64,000 bases of DNA from Mycolicibacterium sp. P1-18 (lineage in GTDB: Bacteria; Actinomycetota; Actinomycetes; Mycobacteriales; Mycobacteriaceae). Of this stretch, positions 8,050 to 16,561 are shown piece by piece. Position 1 is the first letter of the stretch. Each line of letters begins with the position of its first letter. The stretch is from NCBI RefSeq assembly GCF_008329535.1, contig NZ_NPKR01000008.1, positions 124,001 through 188,000 of the forward strand, read 5' to 3'. Below the pieces are notes generated by a model. The model ran no database searches and was not told the origin of the DNA. It worked only from the letters and a program-made list of their open reading frames with translations. The position numbers and the translations under genes were made by a program.

Positions 8050-9263
8050 CGTGTCGCCCGGAACTTCTCGTAGGCCTGTTGCCGGAGATTGAGAACCTGC
8101 GGTGACGGCGACAGGATGAAGGTGTACGCGTCGACGGTCTTCGGAGGGAGATTGACGATCGGGTTGTCGGAGAACGGCTTTGCCTCGGGCAACGCCCACG
8201 TCTTGGCGTTGGCGGTGGCGTAGTTCGAGTACGCCATCTCCTGCAGGCACACCTGGGGGTCCAGCAGGCTGTTGATCCAGGCGTGCGCGGCCACGGGGTG
8301 TGGCGCCGTCGCGGGAATGGCCCAGTTGTCGGCGAAGCGTTCGCACTGTCCCGCCGGGGTCACCACCGTGACGTCGTTGCGTCCCGCCGCGATCTGCGCG
8401 AGGTCACCACTCCACCCTTGCCCGTAGACGATCTTGCCGTTGACGGTGTCGGCCCGGTAGGTCGAGGCATCCAGCGTCTTGATCGACGTCGCCAGGGGCG
8501 TCAGAAGGTCGACGGCCTTCTGGTAGTCGTCCGGGTTGGTGCTGTCGGGGTCCATGCCCATCGCGATCATCGTGTCGCCGATGATCGTCGTGGTTCCCTC
8601 GAGCATGTTGGTGCGGCCCTTGGCGGCAGCGGCGGGCAGCCCCTCCAGGAAGTCCATGAACGTCGCGGGCTTGGCGTCGATGAGGTCGTTGCGGTAGTAG
8701 AAGCCGACGTACCCCCAGTTCTTCACGACGCTGTACTTGTTTCCCTTGTCGTAGGCCAGATCTCGCCACTGGGGCTGCAGGTTGGCCATGTTGGGGATGA
8801 GGGAGTGGTCGAGCTCGTAGAGGAAGCCGCCCTGACCGAGGGACGCGATGGAGTTCTGGCCGGGGACGATGACGTCGTAGTTGCCACCGCCCGCCTTGAT
8901 CTTGGCTTCCATCTCGTCGGAGCTGGAGTAATAGGTCTCCGTGACCTGGGTGCCCGCATGCTCCCTGCGAAAGGCCTCGAGGGTCTTGGGATCGAGGTAC
9001 TCGGAGAAGTTGTAGATCAGCAGGTCGTTCTCGATCGGCTTCCCGGCCAAGCTGCTCGGCTTGGGCGTGGCGGTGCTCGAGCCGCCGCCATTCGCACCGC
9101 ACCCTGCGATCAGCAGAGCCAGTCCGCCGAGACCGAGTGCCGTTCGACGTGACACCCGGTACCCGTCGCGGCTCGCACTGCCCTGCACGGCGTGGGCGAT
9201 CCGGTCCATCTTCGGCTTGAGGCTCACCGGCGCGAGGACGCGCAGGTCGTCGGACGTGGTCAT
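8046..9263 (-). CDS. potD: Polyamine-type ABC solute-binding lipoprotein (PotD-like)
   Basis: A 405-residue extracytoplasmic binding protein. Its unusually long leader of about 38 residues ends in a twin-arginine-like RVSRRTALGLGGLALLIAGC, with the lipobox Cys at about residue 55, so it is probably exported folded by Tat and anchored as a lipoprotein. The mature part begins ENDLLIYNFSEYLDPKTLEAF and includes YDVIVPGQNSIASL and NWGYVGFYYRNDLI, all typical of PotD/PotF. It lies between potA and potB in the operon and supplies the ligand to PotB-PotC. Confidence 0.87.
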   Translation of the reverse strand: MTTSDDLRVLAPVSLKPKMDRIAHAVQGSASRDGYRVSRRTALGLGGLALLIAGCGANGGGSSTATPKPSSLAGKPIENDLLIYNFSEYLDPKTLEAFRREHAGTQVTETYYSSSDEMEAKIKAGGGNYDVIVPGQNSIASLGQGGFLYELDHSLIPNMANLQPQWRDLAYDKGNKYSVVKNWGYVGFYYRNDLIDAKPATFMDFLEGLPAAAAKGRTNMLEGTTTIIGDTMIAMGMDPDSTNPDDYQKAVDLLTPLATSIKTLDASTYRADTVNGKIVYGQGWSGDLAQIAAGRNDVTVVTPAGQCERFADNWAIPATAPHPVAAHAWINSLLDPQVCLQEMAYSNYATANAKTWALPEAKPFSDNPIVNLPPKTVDAYTFILSPSPQVLNLRQQAYEKFRATR

Positions 9264-9285
9264 GGATTCCTCCGTGTGGTCGAGG

Positions 9286-10377
9286 TCAAGCGGCTAGGAC
9301 GATGGGGGCGGTGTCGGTCCAGCTGAGCTGCACGCGGTCACCGGGCTGGAGCCCGTCGACGTCCGCGTCGGCACCCGCACGGGCCACGGTGGCGGTGACC
9401 TTGGTGCCGTCGGGCAGTGCCGTGACGACCTGGGTCGAACTGCCCAACTGCATGCGGGTGACGACGGTCGCCGACACCTGATTGGTCGCCAGGGCTCCGT
9501 CCCCCGCGGTGATGTGAATCCTCTCCGGCCGGATGCCGACCAGGACGTTTCCACGCGGTGAGTGGGTGACGCGGGCGGTGACGGTGCCGCCGCCGAGATC
9601 GATGGTGACCAGGCCGGCCGTGGTGTCGCGCACCGCACCCTCGAAGACGTTCATCTCGCCGATGAAGCCGGCGACGAAGGCCGAGGCCGGGCGGTCGTAG
9701 ATCGCCTCGGGCGTGTCGAGTTGCTCGATGCGCCCCTCGCTCATGACGGCGACGCGGTCACTCATCGACATCGCCTCACTCTGATCGTGCGTGACGTAGA
9801 CGAAGGTGATGCCGACGTCGTGCTGGATGCGCTTGAGTTCTATCTGCATGTCCTTGCGCAACTTGAGATCCAGGGCGCCGAGCGGTTCGTCCAGCAGAAG
9901 CACGCGCGGCTCCATGACCAAGGCCCTGGCCAGTGCGACGCGCTGCTGCTGACCGCCGGAGAACTCGCGGGGCTTGCGCTGGGCCCGGCCCTCGAGGTGG
10001 ACCAGTTCCAGCGCGGCGTGGGCCTTGGCGCGCCGTTCTGTCTTGGCCACCCCGCGCTGCTTGAGTCCGTAGGCCACGTTGTCGAGGATCGACATGTGCG
10101 GGAAGAGCGCGTAGTGCTGGAATACGGTGTTCACGTCTCGTCGGTACGGCGGCAGCCCGACGGCGTCCTTGCCGCCGATGAGGATCTCGCCCGTCGTGGG
10201 CTGCTCGAACCCCGCGATCATCCGCAGCGACGTCGTCTTGCCGCAGCCGGACGATCCCAGCAGGGAGAGGAACTCACCCTTGCGGATGTCCAGGTCGATG
10301 TCGTCGACCGCGGTCAACTCACCAAAACGCTTTGTCACACTTCGGAACTGAACGTCGATCTCGCTCGATGCCGTCAC
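9286..10377 (-). CDS. potA: Polyamine-type ABC ATP-binding subunit (PotA-like)
   Basis: A 363-residue ATPase with Walker A GSSGCGKTTSL, Q-loop (VFQHYALFPHMS), signature EFSGGQQQRVALARAL, Walker B VLLLDEPLGALD and the H-loop in YVTHDQSEAMSMSD. A C-terminal TOBE domain (about residues 280-363) is typical of PotA/MalK-type subunits. The GTG at 10377 has GAGGAGG about 10 bp upstream; the open frame upstream of it runs through the operator region and is not coding. It is the first gene of the transporter operon. Confidence 0.9.
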   Translation of the reverse strand: MTASSEIDVQFRSVTKRFGELTAVDDIDLDIRKGEFLSLLGSSGCGKTTSLRMIAGFEQPTTGEILIGGKDAVGLPPYRRDVNTVFQHYALFPHMSILDNVAYGLKQRGVAKTERRAKAHAALELVHLEGRAQRKPREFSGGQQQRVALARALVMEPRVLLLDEPLGALDLKLRKDMQIELKRIQHDVGITFVYVTHDQSEAMSMSDRVAVMSEGRIEQLDTPEAIYDRPASAFVAGFIGEMNVFEGAVRDTTAGLVTIDLGGGTVTARVTHSPRGNVLVGIRPERIHITAGDGALATNQVSATVVTRMQLGSSTQVVTALPDGTKVTATVARAGADADVDGLQPGDRVQLSWTDTAPIVLAA

Positions 10378-10501
10378 GGCGGGCGTACCTCCTCGAAACC
10401 CGCCGCAGACCCGGCGGGCCCTCTCGTCGGCCTGCGAAACCGGTTCCAACAACCGGTTGCAGAGCAAGGTAACAGCGCGGCGAAGTCGGTGCAAGCGCTT
10501 C

Positions 10502-10515
10502 TGATAGCGCAATCA
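10502..10515. promoter_or_regulatory. LacI-type operator (site 1) upstream of potA
   Basis: TGATAGCGCAATCA is a near palindrome (two mismatched pairs) with the central CG typical of LacI-family operators. It shares TGATAGCGC with sites at 10523-10538 and 11599-11614 and lies about 125 bp before potA. Confidence 0.55.
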
Positions 10516-10522
10516 AACAGTG

Positions 10523-10538
10523 TTGATAGCGCTCTCAA
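10523..10538. promoter_or_regulatory. LacI-type operator (site 2) upstream of potA
   Basis: TTGATAGCGCTCTCAA is a 16-bp palindrome with one mismatched pair, matching the LacI-family operator form. It sits just past the stop of the LacI gene and 21 bp from site 1 (centre to centre about 22 bp, two helical turns), in the region that must hold the potADBC promoter. Confidence 0.65.
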
Positions 10539-10556
10539 CGCAGGAGGGCGACGGGC

Positions 10557-11561
10557 TCAGCTCGACGACGCCCGCACGACGAGTTCGGTGGGGAGCTTGA
10601 GTCGGCGCACAGGCGCGTCGGGTTCGGCAAGGCGTCGCAGCATCAGCCGGCCGGCCTCACGGCCCAGCTCCAGGACCGGCTGCACGACGGCCGTGACGGC
10701 CGGCTCCACCAGCGTGAGCCAGTCGATGTCGTCGAAGGCTGCGACGGCGAGTTCCTGCGGAATCCTGACGCCGAGTTCCCTGGCGGCGAGCCACAAACCG
10801 TGGGTCATGAAGTTGTCCGTGGTGAAGACCGCGGTGGGCCGCGTGCGTCGACTCCCGCCGAGCAGGGTCAGCGCTGCCTCGTGGGCTGCCGTCGCGGTGA
10901 AGGCGCCCGGCGCGGCGACCCACGACGGGTCGGGGGTGATGCCGGCCTTCTTCAGGGCTGACCGGTAGCCGCGGATGCGCAGGGCGGTCGACGAACTGCC
11001 CGCATCGGAGGTGACGATGCCGATCCGTCGGTGTCCCGCCGCGACGAAGTGCTCGACGACTCGCGCTGCGCCTGCCGAGTTCTCGACGGTCACGCTGTCG
11101 ACGTCCATTCCCGTCACCGTTCGGTCGACGAGCACCAGGGGCTTGGCGGGATCCTTGGTCCGGTTGACGCCTCCGCTGGCTGCGGGTGCCACGATGAGGC
11201 CGTCGACCTGGGTGCGCAGGACGTTGATGGCTTGCGCCTCACGGTCCGGGTCCTCGTCGCTGTTGGCCAGCAGCAGCGCGTATCCCGCGGGCTCGAGGAC
11301 GTCGGCGATGCCTCGGGACACCCTTGCGAAGAAGGGGTTCTCGATGTCGCCGACCACCAGTCCGACCGACCGCGTCGCTCCCGAGGCCAGTGCGCGGGCG
11401 ACGTCGTTGCGTCGATAGCTCAGGTCTTCGGCCGCGGCGTTGACCCGTGCCCGGGCCTTCTCGGAGACGTGGCCGTACCCACCGAGAGCTCGCGCGGCCG
11501 TCGCGAAGGACACTCCCGCCGCCTGGGCGACGTCGGCAACGGTCGGAGTGGGTGCAGGCAC
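10557..11561 (-). CDS. LacI-family transcriptional regulator
   Basis: A 334-residue regulator with an N-terminal LacI helix-turn-helix (TVADVAQAAGVSFATAARAL, residues 6-25) and hinge, then a periplasmic-binding-protein-like ligand domain (VGLVVGDIENPFFARVSRGI, later VAAFDDIDWL). It lies between the pot operon and the divergent FAD oxidoreductase, and three similar palindromes flank it, so it most likely represses both units and responds to an amine or its oxidation product. That effector is inferred only from context. It is transcribed in the same direction as the pot genes and may share readthrough with them. Confidence 0.88.
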   Translation of the reverse strand: MPAPTPTVADVAQAAGVSFATAARALGGYGHVSEKARARVNAAAEDLSYRRNDVARALASGATRSVGLVVGDIENPFFARVSRGIADVLEPAGYALLLANSDEDPDREAQAINVLRTQVDGLIVAPAASGGVNRTKDPAKPLVLVDRTVTGMDVDSVTVENSAGAARVVEHFVAAGHRRIGIVTSDAGSSSTALRIRGYRSALKKAGITPDPSWVAAPGAFTATAAHEAALTLLGGSRRTRPTAVFTTDNFMTHGLWLAARELGVRIPQELAVAAFDDIDWLTLVEPAVTAVVQPVLELGREAGRLMLRRLAEPDAPVRRLKLPTELVVRASSS

Positions 11562-11598
11562 GACCCGGGATCCTACCCGGCCCCAGTCGAGCCGAAGT

Positions 11599-11614
11599 CT
11601 GGTAGCGCTATCAG
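11599..11614. promoter_or_regulatory. LacI-type operator (site 3) upstream of the FAD oxidoreductase
   Basis: CTGGTAGCGCTATCAG is a 16-bp palindrome with one mismatched pair and shares TAGCGC with the two sites before potA. It ends 21 bp before the ATG of the FAD oxidoreductase and about 38 bp before the LacI start on the other strand, so it can control both. Confidence 0.65.
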
Positions 11615-11635
11615 TTTCGTGTTAGCGTCGCCGCC

Positions 11636-13018
11636 ATGCCGAATCCCTACAGTGGTCTGAGCCTGTGGCTCGAGCAGGCAGGCGATCTGACGCCTCGCCC
11701 GACGCTGCCCGGTCGACTCGACGTCGACGTCGCGGTCGTCGGCGCCGGCTTCACCGGTCTGTGGAGTGCGTACTATCTCAAGCGCGCCGACCCGTCCTTG
11801 CGAATCGCCGTGCTGGAGAAGGACATCGCCGGATACGGTGCCTCCGGGCGGAACGGCGGCTGGTGCTACGGCCACATGAATGGCTCCTTGAGCGCGTACG
11901 CCGCCGAGAGTACGCGTGAACTGGCCGTAGCCATGAAGCTGGAGAACTATCGCACCGTCGACCTGATCGGTTCGACGCTGGCGGCCGAGGGCATCGACGC
12001 CGGCTTCGTCAAGGGCGGTGCCCTGACCGTCGCCCGCAGTGCCGCGCAGGAGCAGGCGCTACGTTCCGGGTTGCAGAGCGACCGCGACTGGGGCTTCGGT
12101 GAGGACGTCAACACCTGGCTCGACGAATCCGCGTTGCGAGCGCACGTCAACGTCGCCGGTGCGCGCGGCGCGAAACACGAGTTGCACTGCGCCCGTGTGC
12201 AGCCCGCGAAGCTCGCCCGAGGCCTGGCCGACGTCGTCGAGCGCATGGGCGTGCCCATCTACGAGCGGACCGAGGTGCTCCGAATCGATCAGGGCGTGGT
12301 GCGCACGGTCCACGGTGACGTTCGGGCCGACGTCGTCGTCCGTGGCACCGAGGGCTACACCGTGCACGTCGCGGGCGAAGGCCGGGCCATCCAACCCATC
12401 ACGTCACAGGTGGTGGCCACCGAGCCGCTTCCCTCCGAGGTCTGGGACGAACTGGGCTTCGGCCACGGTGAGGTGGTCTCGGACATGGTCAATCTGGGGA
12501 TGTACTGCCAGCGCTCGACCGACGACCGGTTGGTGATGGGCGGACGGGGCGGCTTCCAGCCGCGACACGGCGGTCTGAACGAGGACGAGATCCTCGACCA
12601 ACGGGTCTTCGCCGCGCTACGCGCCGCGATGCGGGAACTCTTCCCCGCCATCGGCGACGCCCGGTTCACCCACGCCTGGGGTGGAGTGTGGGGCGCGTCG
12701 CGCGACTGGGCGCCCGTGATCGGCTACGAACCCGAGCGAGGGGTCACGTGGGCCGGCGGGTACGGCGACGGAGTCTGCGCCTCGAACCTCGCGGCGCGCA
12801 CGATGACCGACCTGATCCTGAAGCGCGACACCGAGCTGACGAAGTATCCCTGGATCAACCACCGTGCACCGAACTGGCCGCCGGACCCACTGCCGCGGAT
12901 CGGTGCGCGGGCGATGTCGATGGCCTACGGGCTTGCGGACAAGGCGACCATCCGCACCGGTCGCTCACCCCGGTGGCTGCCGGTGGTCGACCGGTTGTCC
13001 AAGCTCGGCGACAAGTAG
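11636..13018 (+). CDS. FAD-dependent amine/glycine oxidoreductase (DAO, PuuB-like)
   Basis: A 460-residue flavoenzyme of the D-amino-acid-oxidase fold. The FAD-binding motif VAVVGAGFTGLWSAYY lies at about residues 31-46, followed by the GASGRNGGW segment seen in PuuB-type enzymes and a C-terminal GYGDGVCASNLAARTMTD that closes the FAD site. PuuB oxidises gamma-glutamylputrescine; related enzymes act on other amines. Its divergent position next to a polyamine importer and a shared LacI operator support amine oxidation. No ribosome-binding site is visible before the ATG, so a leaderless or near-leaderless transcript is possible. No gamma-glutamylputrescine synthetase is present in the window. 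Confidence 0.82.
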   Translation: MPNPYSGLSLWLEQAGDLTPRPTLPGRLDVDVAVVGAGFTGLWSAYYLKRADPSLRIAVLEKDIAGYGASGRNGGWCYGHMNGSLSAYAAESTRELAVAMKLENYRTVDLIGSTLAAEGIDAGFVKGGALTVARSAAQEQALRSGLQSDRDWGFGEDVNTWLDESALRAHVNVAGARGAKHELHCARVQPAKLARGLADVVERMGVPIYERTEVLRIDQGVVRTVHGDVRADVVVRGTEGYTVHVAGEGRAIQPITSQVVATEPLPSEVWDELGFGHGEVVSDMVNLGMYCQRSTDDRLVMGGRGGFQPRHGGLNEDEILDQRVFAALRAAMRELFPAIGDARFTHAWGGVWGASRDWAPVIGYEPERGVTWAGGYGDGVCASNLAARTMTDLILKRDTELTKYPWINHRAPNWPPDPLPRIGARAMSMAYGLADKATIRTGRSPRWLPVVDRLSKLGDK

Positions 13019-13034
13019 GCGCCGTCGCACCGCC

Positions 13035-13991
13035 CTAAGCCCGACTTACCACGATGCGGCCGAAGGGCGTCGAGGCCACCCGATCGAGGACGAAGCCGGC
13101 TGCCTCGGCCTCGGCGGTCAAATCCTCGGCCGAGCGCGCGAACGGCACGCCCCAGCCGGTGAAGACCAGCCGCCGGAGGGTAAACGCACTCCGCTCGGCA
13201 TCGGTGTCCGGCACGCGCTCCAATTCCTGCATGAACAGCTTTGCGCCGGGCTTGAGGGCACGACGGATCGCTGCGAGCGTCGGGGGGCGTGAGTCCGTCG
13301 GGAAGAACGGTTGAGCCCAGAAGGCCGAGTCGAACTGGTCTTCCTCGTCGAGATCGCGGGCGTCCATGCACCGGATCTGCACCCTGTCGGCCACTCCGAG
13401 GGCCTCGGCCCGGCGGGCGGCCTCCGCTGCCACGGTGGGCACCAGTTCCACCCCGACGGCACGCAGCGCGGGCAACGACTGCGCCGTGGACAGCACGAAG
13501 CTTCCGACGCCGCAGCCGACGTCGAGGTAGCGACCCGCGTTCAGTGCCTCGCGGAAGTCCGGAAGCGCCTCCAACAGCTGGCCGAACATCGCCCGAGCGG
13601 CGGCCGTGGGTCGCAGCCCATAGGCGTTGGCCAGGGTGAGGGCACTCTCCGAACCCGGCGACACCCCGTGAACCGCGTCGGCGACGAGCCGGCTCATCAT
13701 CTGCGCCTCGTCGAGCAGGCCGTCCAGTGAGAACGGGGCGTCGTCGGACAGCAGCGCGGCGTACTCCGGTGTCAAGACCACCTTCAGGTCGGTCAACTGC
13801 ACCACGCCGACGGCCTGCAGCGCCCCCACCACGTCCCGCAGTCGGGCGATGGGCAGCGTGGTGAACTGGGCCAGCTCGTCGAGGTCCCGGGGTTCGGTGA
13901 GGTAACTGGTCCACCGCCGCTCGTGCACGGCGGTCAGCAGGGCCAGCGCCTGTGCGCTCGCGGACCACGTCTTTACCCGAGGAAGTTCCAT
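13035..13991 (-). CDS. SAM-dependent methyltransferase with N-terminal winged helix
   Basis: A 318-residue protein. Residues 1-80 form a winged-helix-like region (DELAQFTTLPIARLRDVVGALQ) as in dimeric O-methyltransferases. The SAM-binding motif I is YLDVGCGVGSFVLS (about 155-168), followed by VGVELVPTVAAEAARRAE, IRCMDARDLD and LKPGAKLFMQELE. The acceptor substrate is unknown. The gene converges with the FAD oxidoreductase and is followed on the same strand, with a 57-bp gap, by the LLM oxidoreductase gene lying upstream. Confidence 0.82.
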   Translation of the reverse strand: MELPRVKTWSASAQALALLTAVHERRWTSYLTEPRDLDELAQFTTLPIARLRDVVGALQAVGVVQLTDLKVVLTPEYAALLSDDAPFSLDGLLDEAQMMSRLVADAVHGVSPGSESALTLANAYGLRPTAAARAMFGQLLEALPDFREALNAGRYLDVGCGVGSFVLSTAQSLPALRAVGVELVPTVAAEAARRAEALGVADRVQIRCMDARDLDEEDQFDSAFWAQPFFPTDSRPPTLAAIRRALKPGAKLFMQELERVPDTDAERSAFTLRRLVFTGWGVPFARSAEDLTAEAEAAGFVLDRVASTPFGRIVVSRA

Positions 13992-14048
13992 GCTCTACGA
14001 AACGTCCGCGTGCCGCGGTTTCATTCGGTCGACGAAGAACGTCCGTCG

Positions 14049-14858
14049 TCAGCCGTTGTCCCGCCAGGCGAGCACCTGCTTGAGCGACGTCAAGTCGTAA
14101 CCGTCGTCTGACGTCAGCTCGGTCTGGAACAACGTGACCCCTGCCTCGCGGAAGGCGTCGGCGCTCTGGGCGTTCTGCCACAGCGTCGACCGCTCGATGT
14201 CGGCGGCGCTGCGACCGTACGTCGTCGCCAACTCCTCGACGCGGTCACTGGACCGGCGGAACGCGTCCAATTCCTGGAACGCGTGCCAGATGTCGGCGTG
14301 CCGGGCAACGGCGGGCAGCGAGCGCTTGGGACCCGTGCCGCCGATGAGGATCGGCAGCTTGCGTACGGGTGGTGGGACGAGTGCAGCGAGCCGCTTCTCG
14401 ATGCGGATCAGGCTCTCGTCGAACAGATCGAACCGGGAGCCGAACGTGCCGAACTCATACCCATAGGTGGTGTAGTCCTTTTCGTACCATCCGGCTCCGA
14501 GGCCAAGGATGAGCCGACCGCCGCTGATGTGGTCGACGGTGCGCGCCATGTCGGCGAGCAGGTCGGCATTGCGGTAGCCGACGCCGGTCACGAGGAGTCC
14601 GATGTCGGCGTGGGAGGTGATCTCGCCCCACGACGCGAGCGCGGTCCAGCCCTCGAAGTTCGCGACGTCGGGTTGAACGTCCGACATCACGGGCTTGCCG
14701 TCGACCATGCCCTCCATCACCGGGCGATGGAAGTGGTCGTAGCCGAAGATGACGTCGACGCCGAGGTCGTCGGCGGCCACTACGGCGTCGCGCCACGACT
14801 TGTAGTCGGGCGTTCCGCCGGGCTGGATTTGCACGGCGACACGAAGGGGATGGGTCAT
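14049..14858 (-). CDS. LLM-class F420-dependent oxidoreductase
   Basis: A 269-residue luciferase-like TIM-barrel protein. It shows RVAVQIQPGG at the start, ADDLGVDVIFGYDHFHRP, then LLVTGVGYRNADLLADMARTVDHISGGRLILGLGAGW, here cited in parts, and KLPILIGGTGPKRSL, all typical of F420-dependent LLM enzymes. The ATG at 14858 has CCAGGAGT directly upstream, which sets the start; the frame is open for 25 more codons without similarity. It probably uses F420 or F420H2 for hydride transfer to an unknown substrate. Confidence 0.87.
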   Translation of the reverse strand: MTHPLRVAVQIQPGGTPDYKSWRDAVVAADDLGVDVIFGYDHFHRPVMEGMVDGKPVMSDVQPDVANFEGWTALASWGEITSHADIGLLVTGVGYRNADLLADMARTVDHISGGRLILGLGAGWYEKDYTTYGYEFGTFGSRFDLFDESLIRIEKRLAALVPPPVRKLPILIGGTGPKRSLPAVARHADIWHAFQELDAFRRSSDRVEELATTYGRSAADIERSTLWQNAQSADAFREAGVTLFQTELTSDDGYDLTSLKQVLAWRDNG

Positions 14859-15004
14859 GGATACTCCTGGGGCGGGGAGGATGCGACGTTGGAACCAAGC
14901 CAACCGGGTACGTGATTTATTCCGGATCGGCACGATCGAGTCGGCCGGGAAGGGTCGCTCGACGACACGCAGCCCCTACACGGCCACACAGAGGAAGCGA
15001 CGAC

Positions 15005-15757
15005 ATGCTGACAGCGAGAACCGGACTACCCGCCTCCGGCATGGGCTTCCGACTGCCGACGCCGAGGTGGCGGAGCGGTGCGGGGGCGAACCCCGGCACG
15101 CGTCGCAGGGGTCGGTCCGCCGCGGGTACGGCCGCCGCGGTGGTCATCGCCGGCGCCTTGACGAACCCGGCCGTGGCGAGCGCCGAGGCGTACCAGCAGA
15201 TCATCGTGGTGAGCACGCCGTCGGCCTCGTCCCAAACCGGCACGCTTACCGGTTACGAGCGGTCCGGGGACGGGTGGAAGGCGGTGATCGGGCCGACGCG
15301 GGCGATGCTCGGCGAATTGGGGGTCGGCGCGCCGCAGGACGACGTCTTCCGTACGCCGACGGGCACGTTCCCATTGGGCCAGTCCTTCGGCCGCGAACCG
15401 AACCCTGGCACGCGCATGCCGTACTTTCAAGCGACGGACGAGGATTGGTGGGACGAGGACGTCGACTCGCCGACCTACAACACCCACGTGCACGCGGCGG
15501 AGATCGACTCCGACGACGCGGAGAACCTGTACGACTCCGGGAAGATCTACGACTACGCGGTACTCGTCGACCACAATCCGCAGCGCATACCGGGCCAGTC
15601 GGCGGGCATCTTCCTCCACGTCGACGACGGGGATCCGACGTGGGGATGTGTCGCGATCGAGCGCGAGGAAATGCGGTCCGTCCTCGAGTGGCTCGATCCA
15701 GCCGCGCACCCGCACATCACCATCGGGATCGGCCTGGACGGACCACCCGCCGCGTAA
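15005..15757 (+). CDS. Secreted L,D-transpeptidase (YkuD) family protein
   Basis: A 250-residue exported protein. The N-terminal region carries an Arg-rich segment and a hydrophobic stretch (AAGTAAAVVIAGALTNPAVA, about residues 39-58) ending in an Ala-x-Ala type cleavage site. The mature part is a YkuD domain with RTPTGTFPLGQSFG and the catalytic segment GIFLHVDDGDPTWGCVAI, with the nucleophile Cys after Trp-Gly. L,D-transpeptidases make 3-3 cross-links in mycobacterial peptidoglycan, but this single-domain, low-similarity type may have another acyl acceptor. The ATG at 15005 follows GAGGAAG; upstream codons lack similarity. Confidence 0.78.
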   Translation: MLTARTGLPASGMGFRLPTPRWRSGAGANPGTRRRGRSAAGTAAAVVIAGALTNPAVASAEAYQQIIVVSTPSASSQTGTLTGYERSGDGWKAVIGPTRAMLGELGVGAPQDDVFRTPTGTFPLGQSFGREPNPGTRMPYFQATDEDWWDEDVDSPTYNTHVHAAEIDSDDAENLYDSGKIYDYAVLVDHNPQRIPGQSAGIFLHVDDGDPTWGCVAIEREEMRSVLEWLDPAAHPHITIGIGLDGPPAA

Positions 15758-15781
15758 CTCCTCGTCGACGGGCGCCGGACG

Positions 15782-16330
15782 TCAGCCGAGGATGCGCTGC
15801 AGCGCACCCTTGCCGACTTCTTCGGGCCGGTACTGCTCGCTGGCGTATGCGCTGATGGCGACCAGTGCGCCGGTGCTCGCGGGAACTACCCACTGCAGCG
15901 CCTTCAGTTGCTTCTGGGCGGCGGCGACGTCAGACGGGGTCGCCGTGGACGGCGTCGTCCCGTCGGTCGCAGGCGCGGCGTGAAGCTGTGACACCTTGTT
16001 GCCGAACAGTCGGCTGTACCCGGTGGCGCCGAGTGCGACGAGGGTGAGGCCGGTCTTGACCAACGCCATGGTCGACACGCCCTTCTGCACCTTCATGCGA
16101 CCGAGGTCGTGCTTGAGCAGTCCCGCTGACCCGACGAGGTGCACGCCGATCGCAACGGCGTTGACCGGCGTCCAGCGGTCCCAGCCGGTGTTGGCGACCG
16201 CGCCCACCTTCTGGGCGCTGCCCGCCTCCGACGCGGCTGGGTTGAGCGCGACGGCGTTGGCGAGTGTGCCGCCGAACCACGCGGCCAAGCCGAGGTCGTG
16301 CATTTGATGGACGAGGGTCGCGCGGGCCAT
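15782..16330 (-). CDS. Four-helix membrane protein of unknown function
   Basis: A 182-residue protein with about four hydrophobic segments (near residues 14-32, 55-72, 88-106 and 145-163). The first follows MARATLVHQMHDLGLAAWFG. A Thr/Pro/Ala-rich linker (around 120-135) precedes the last helix, and the C-terminus is charged. I do not recognise a characterised family; similar proteins seem common in mycobacteria. The ATG at 16330 has GGAG upstream, and a SigF-type promoter lies about 50 bp before it, which suggests a stress or stationary-phase role. It is convergent with the L,D-transpeptidase gene. Confidence 0.7.
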   Translation of the reverse strand: MARATLVHQMHDLGLAAWFGGTLANAVALNPAASEAGSAQKVGAVANTGWDRWTPVNAVAIGVHLVGSAGLLKHDLGRMKVQKGVSTMALVKTGLTLVALGATGYSRLFGNKVSQLHAAPATDGTTPSTATPSDVAAAQKQLKALQWVVPASTGALVAISAYASEQYRPEEVGKGALQRILG

Positions 16331-16380
16331 GTCTGCTCCAAGGGTTCGGTGAAACGTCGGCTGGACGGTTGGAGCGGTGG

Positions 16381-16404
16381 TACCCGCCGGCCGGTGGGCC
16401 AAAC
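16381..16404 (-). promoter_or_regulatory. SigF-type promoter for the 182-aa membrane protein
   Basis: Read on the minus strand, GTTT (16404-16401), a spacer of exactly 15 bp and GGGTA (16385-16381) fit the SigF consensus closely. The -10 element lies about 50 bp before the start codon at 16330. Confidence 0.6.
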
Positions 16405-16561
16405 GACTGGACCGTGCCGTCGAAAGATGTCGTAAACGTCAGAATTTCACTGCGGTGAAGCGGGTTTCACGTCGTCGTGGCGGTGCATTCGGATGAAAGG
16501 CAACATTTCGACCCCCTTCGGAGAACACCATGGCACCACGCAGCACCTGCGACGAGGACTC

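Noticed and set aside
14886..14912. Possible SigF promoter before the L,D-transpeptidase (GTTG, 14 bp, GGGTAC)
   Set aside because: The -35 element deviates and the spacing is short, so the match is too weak to list as a feature.
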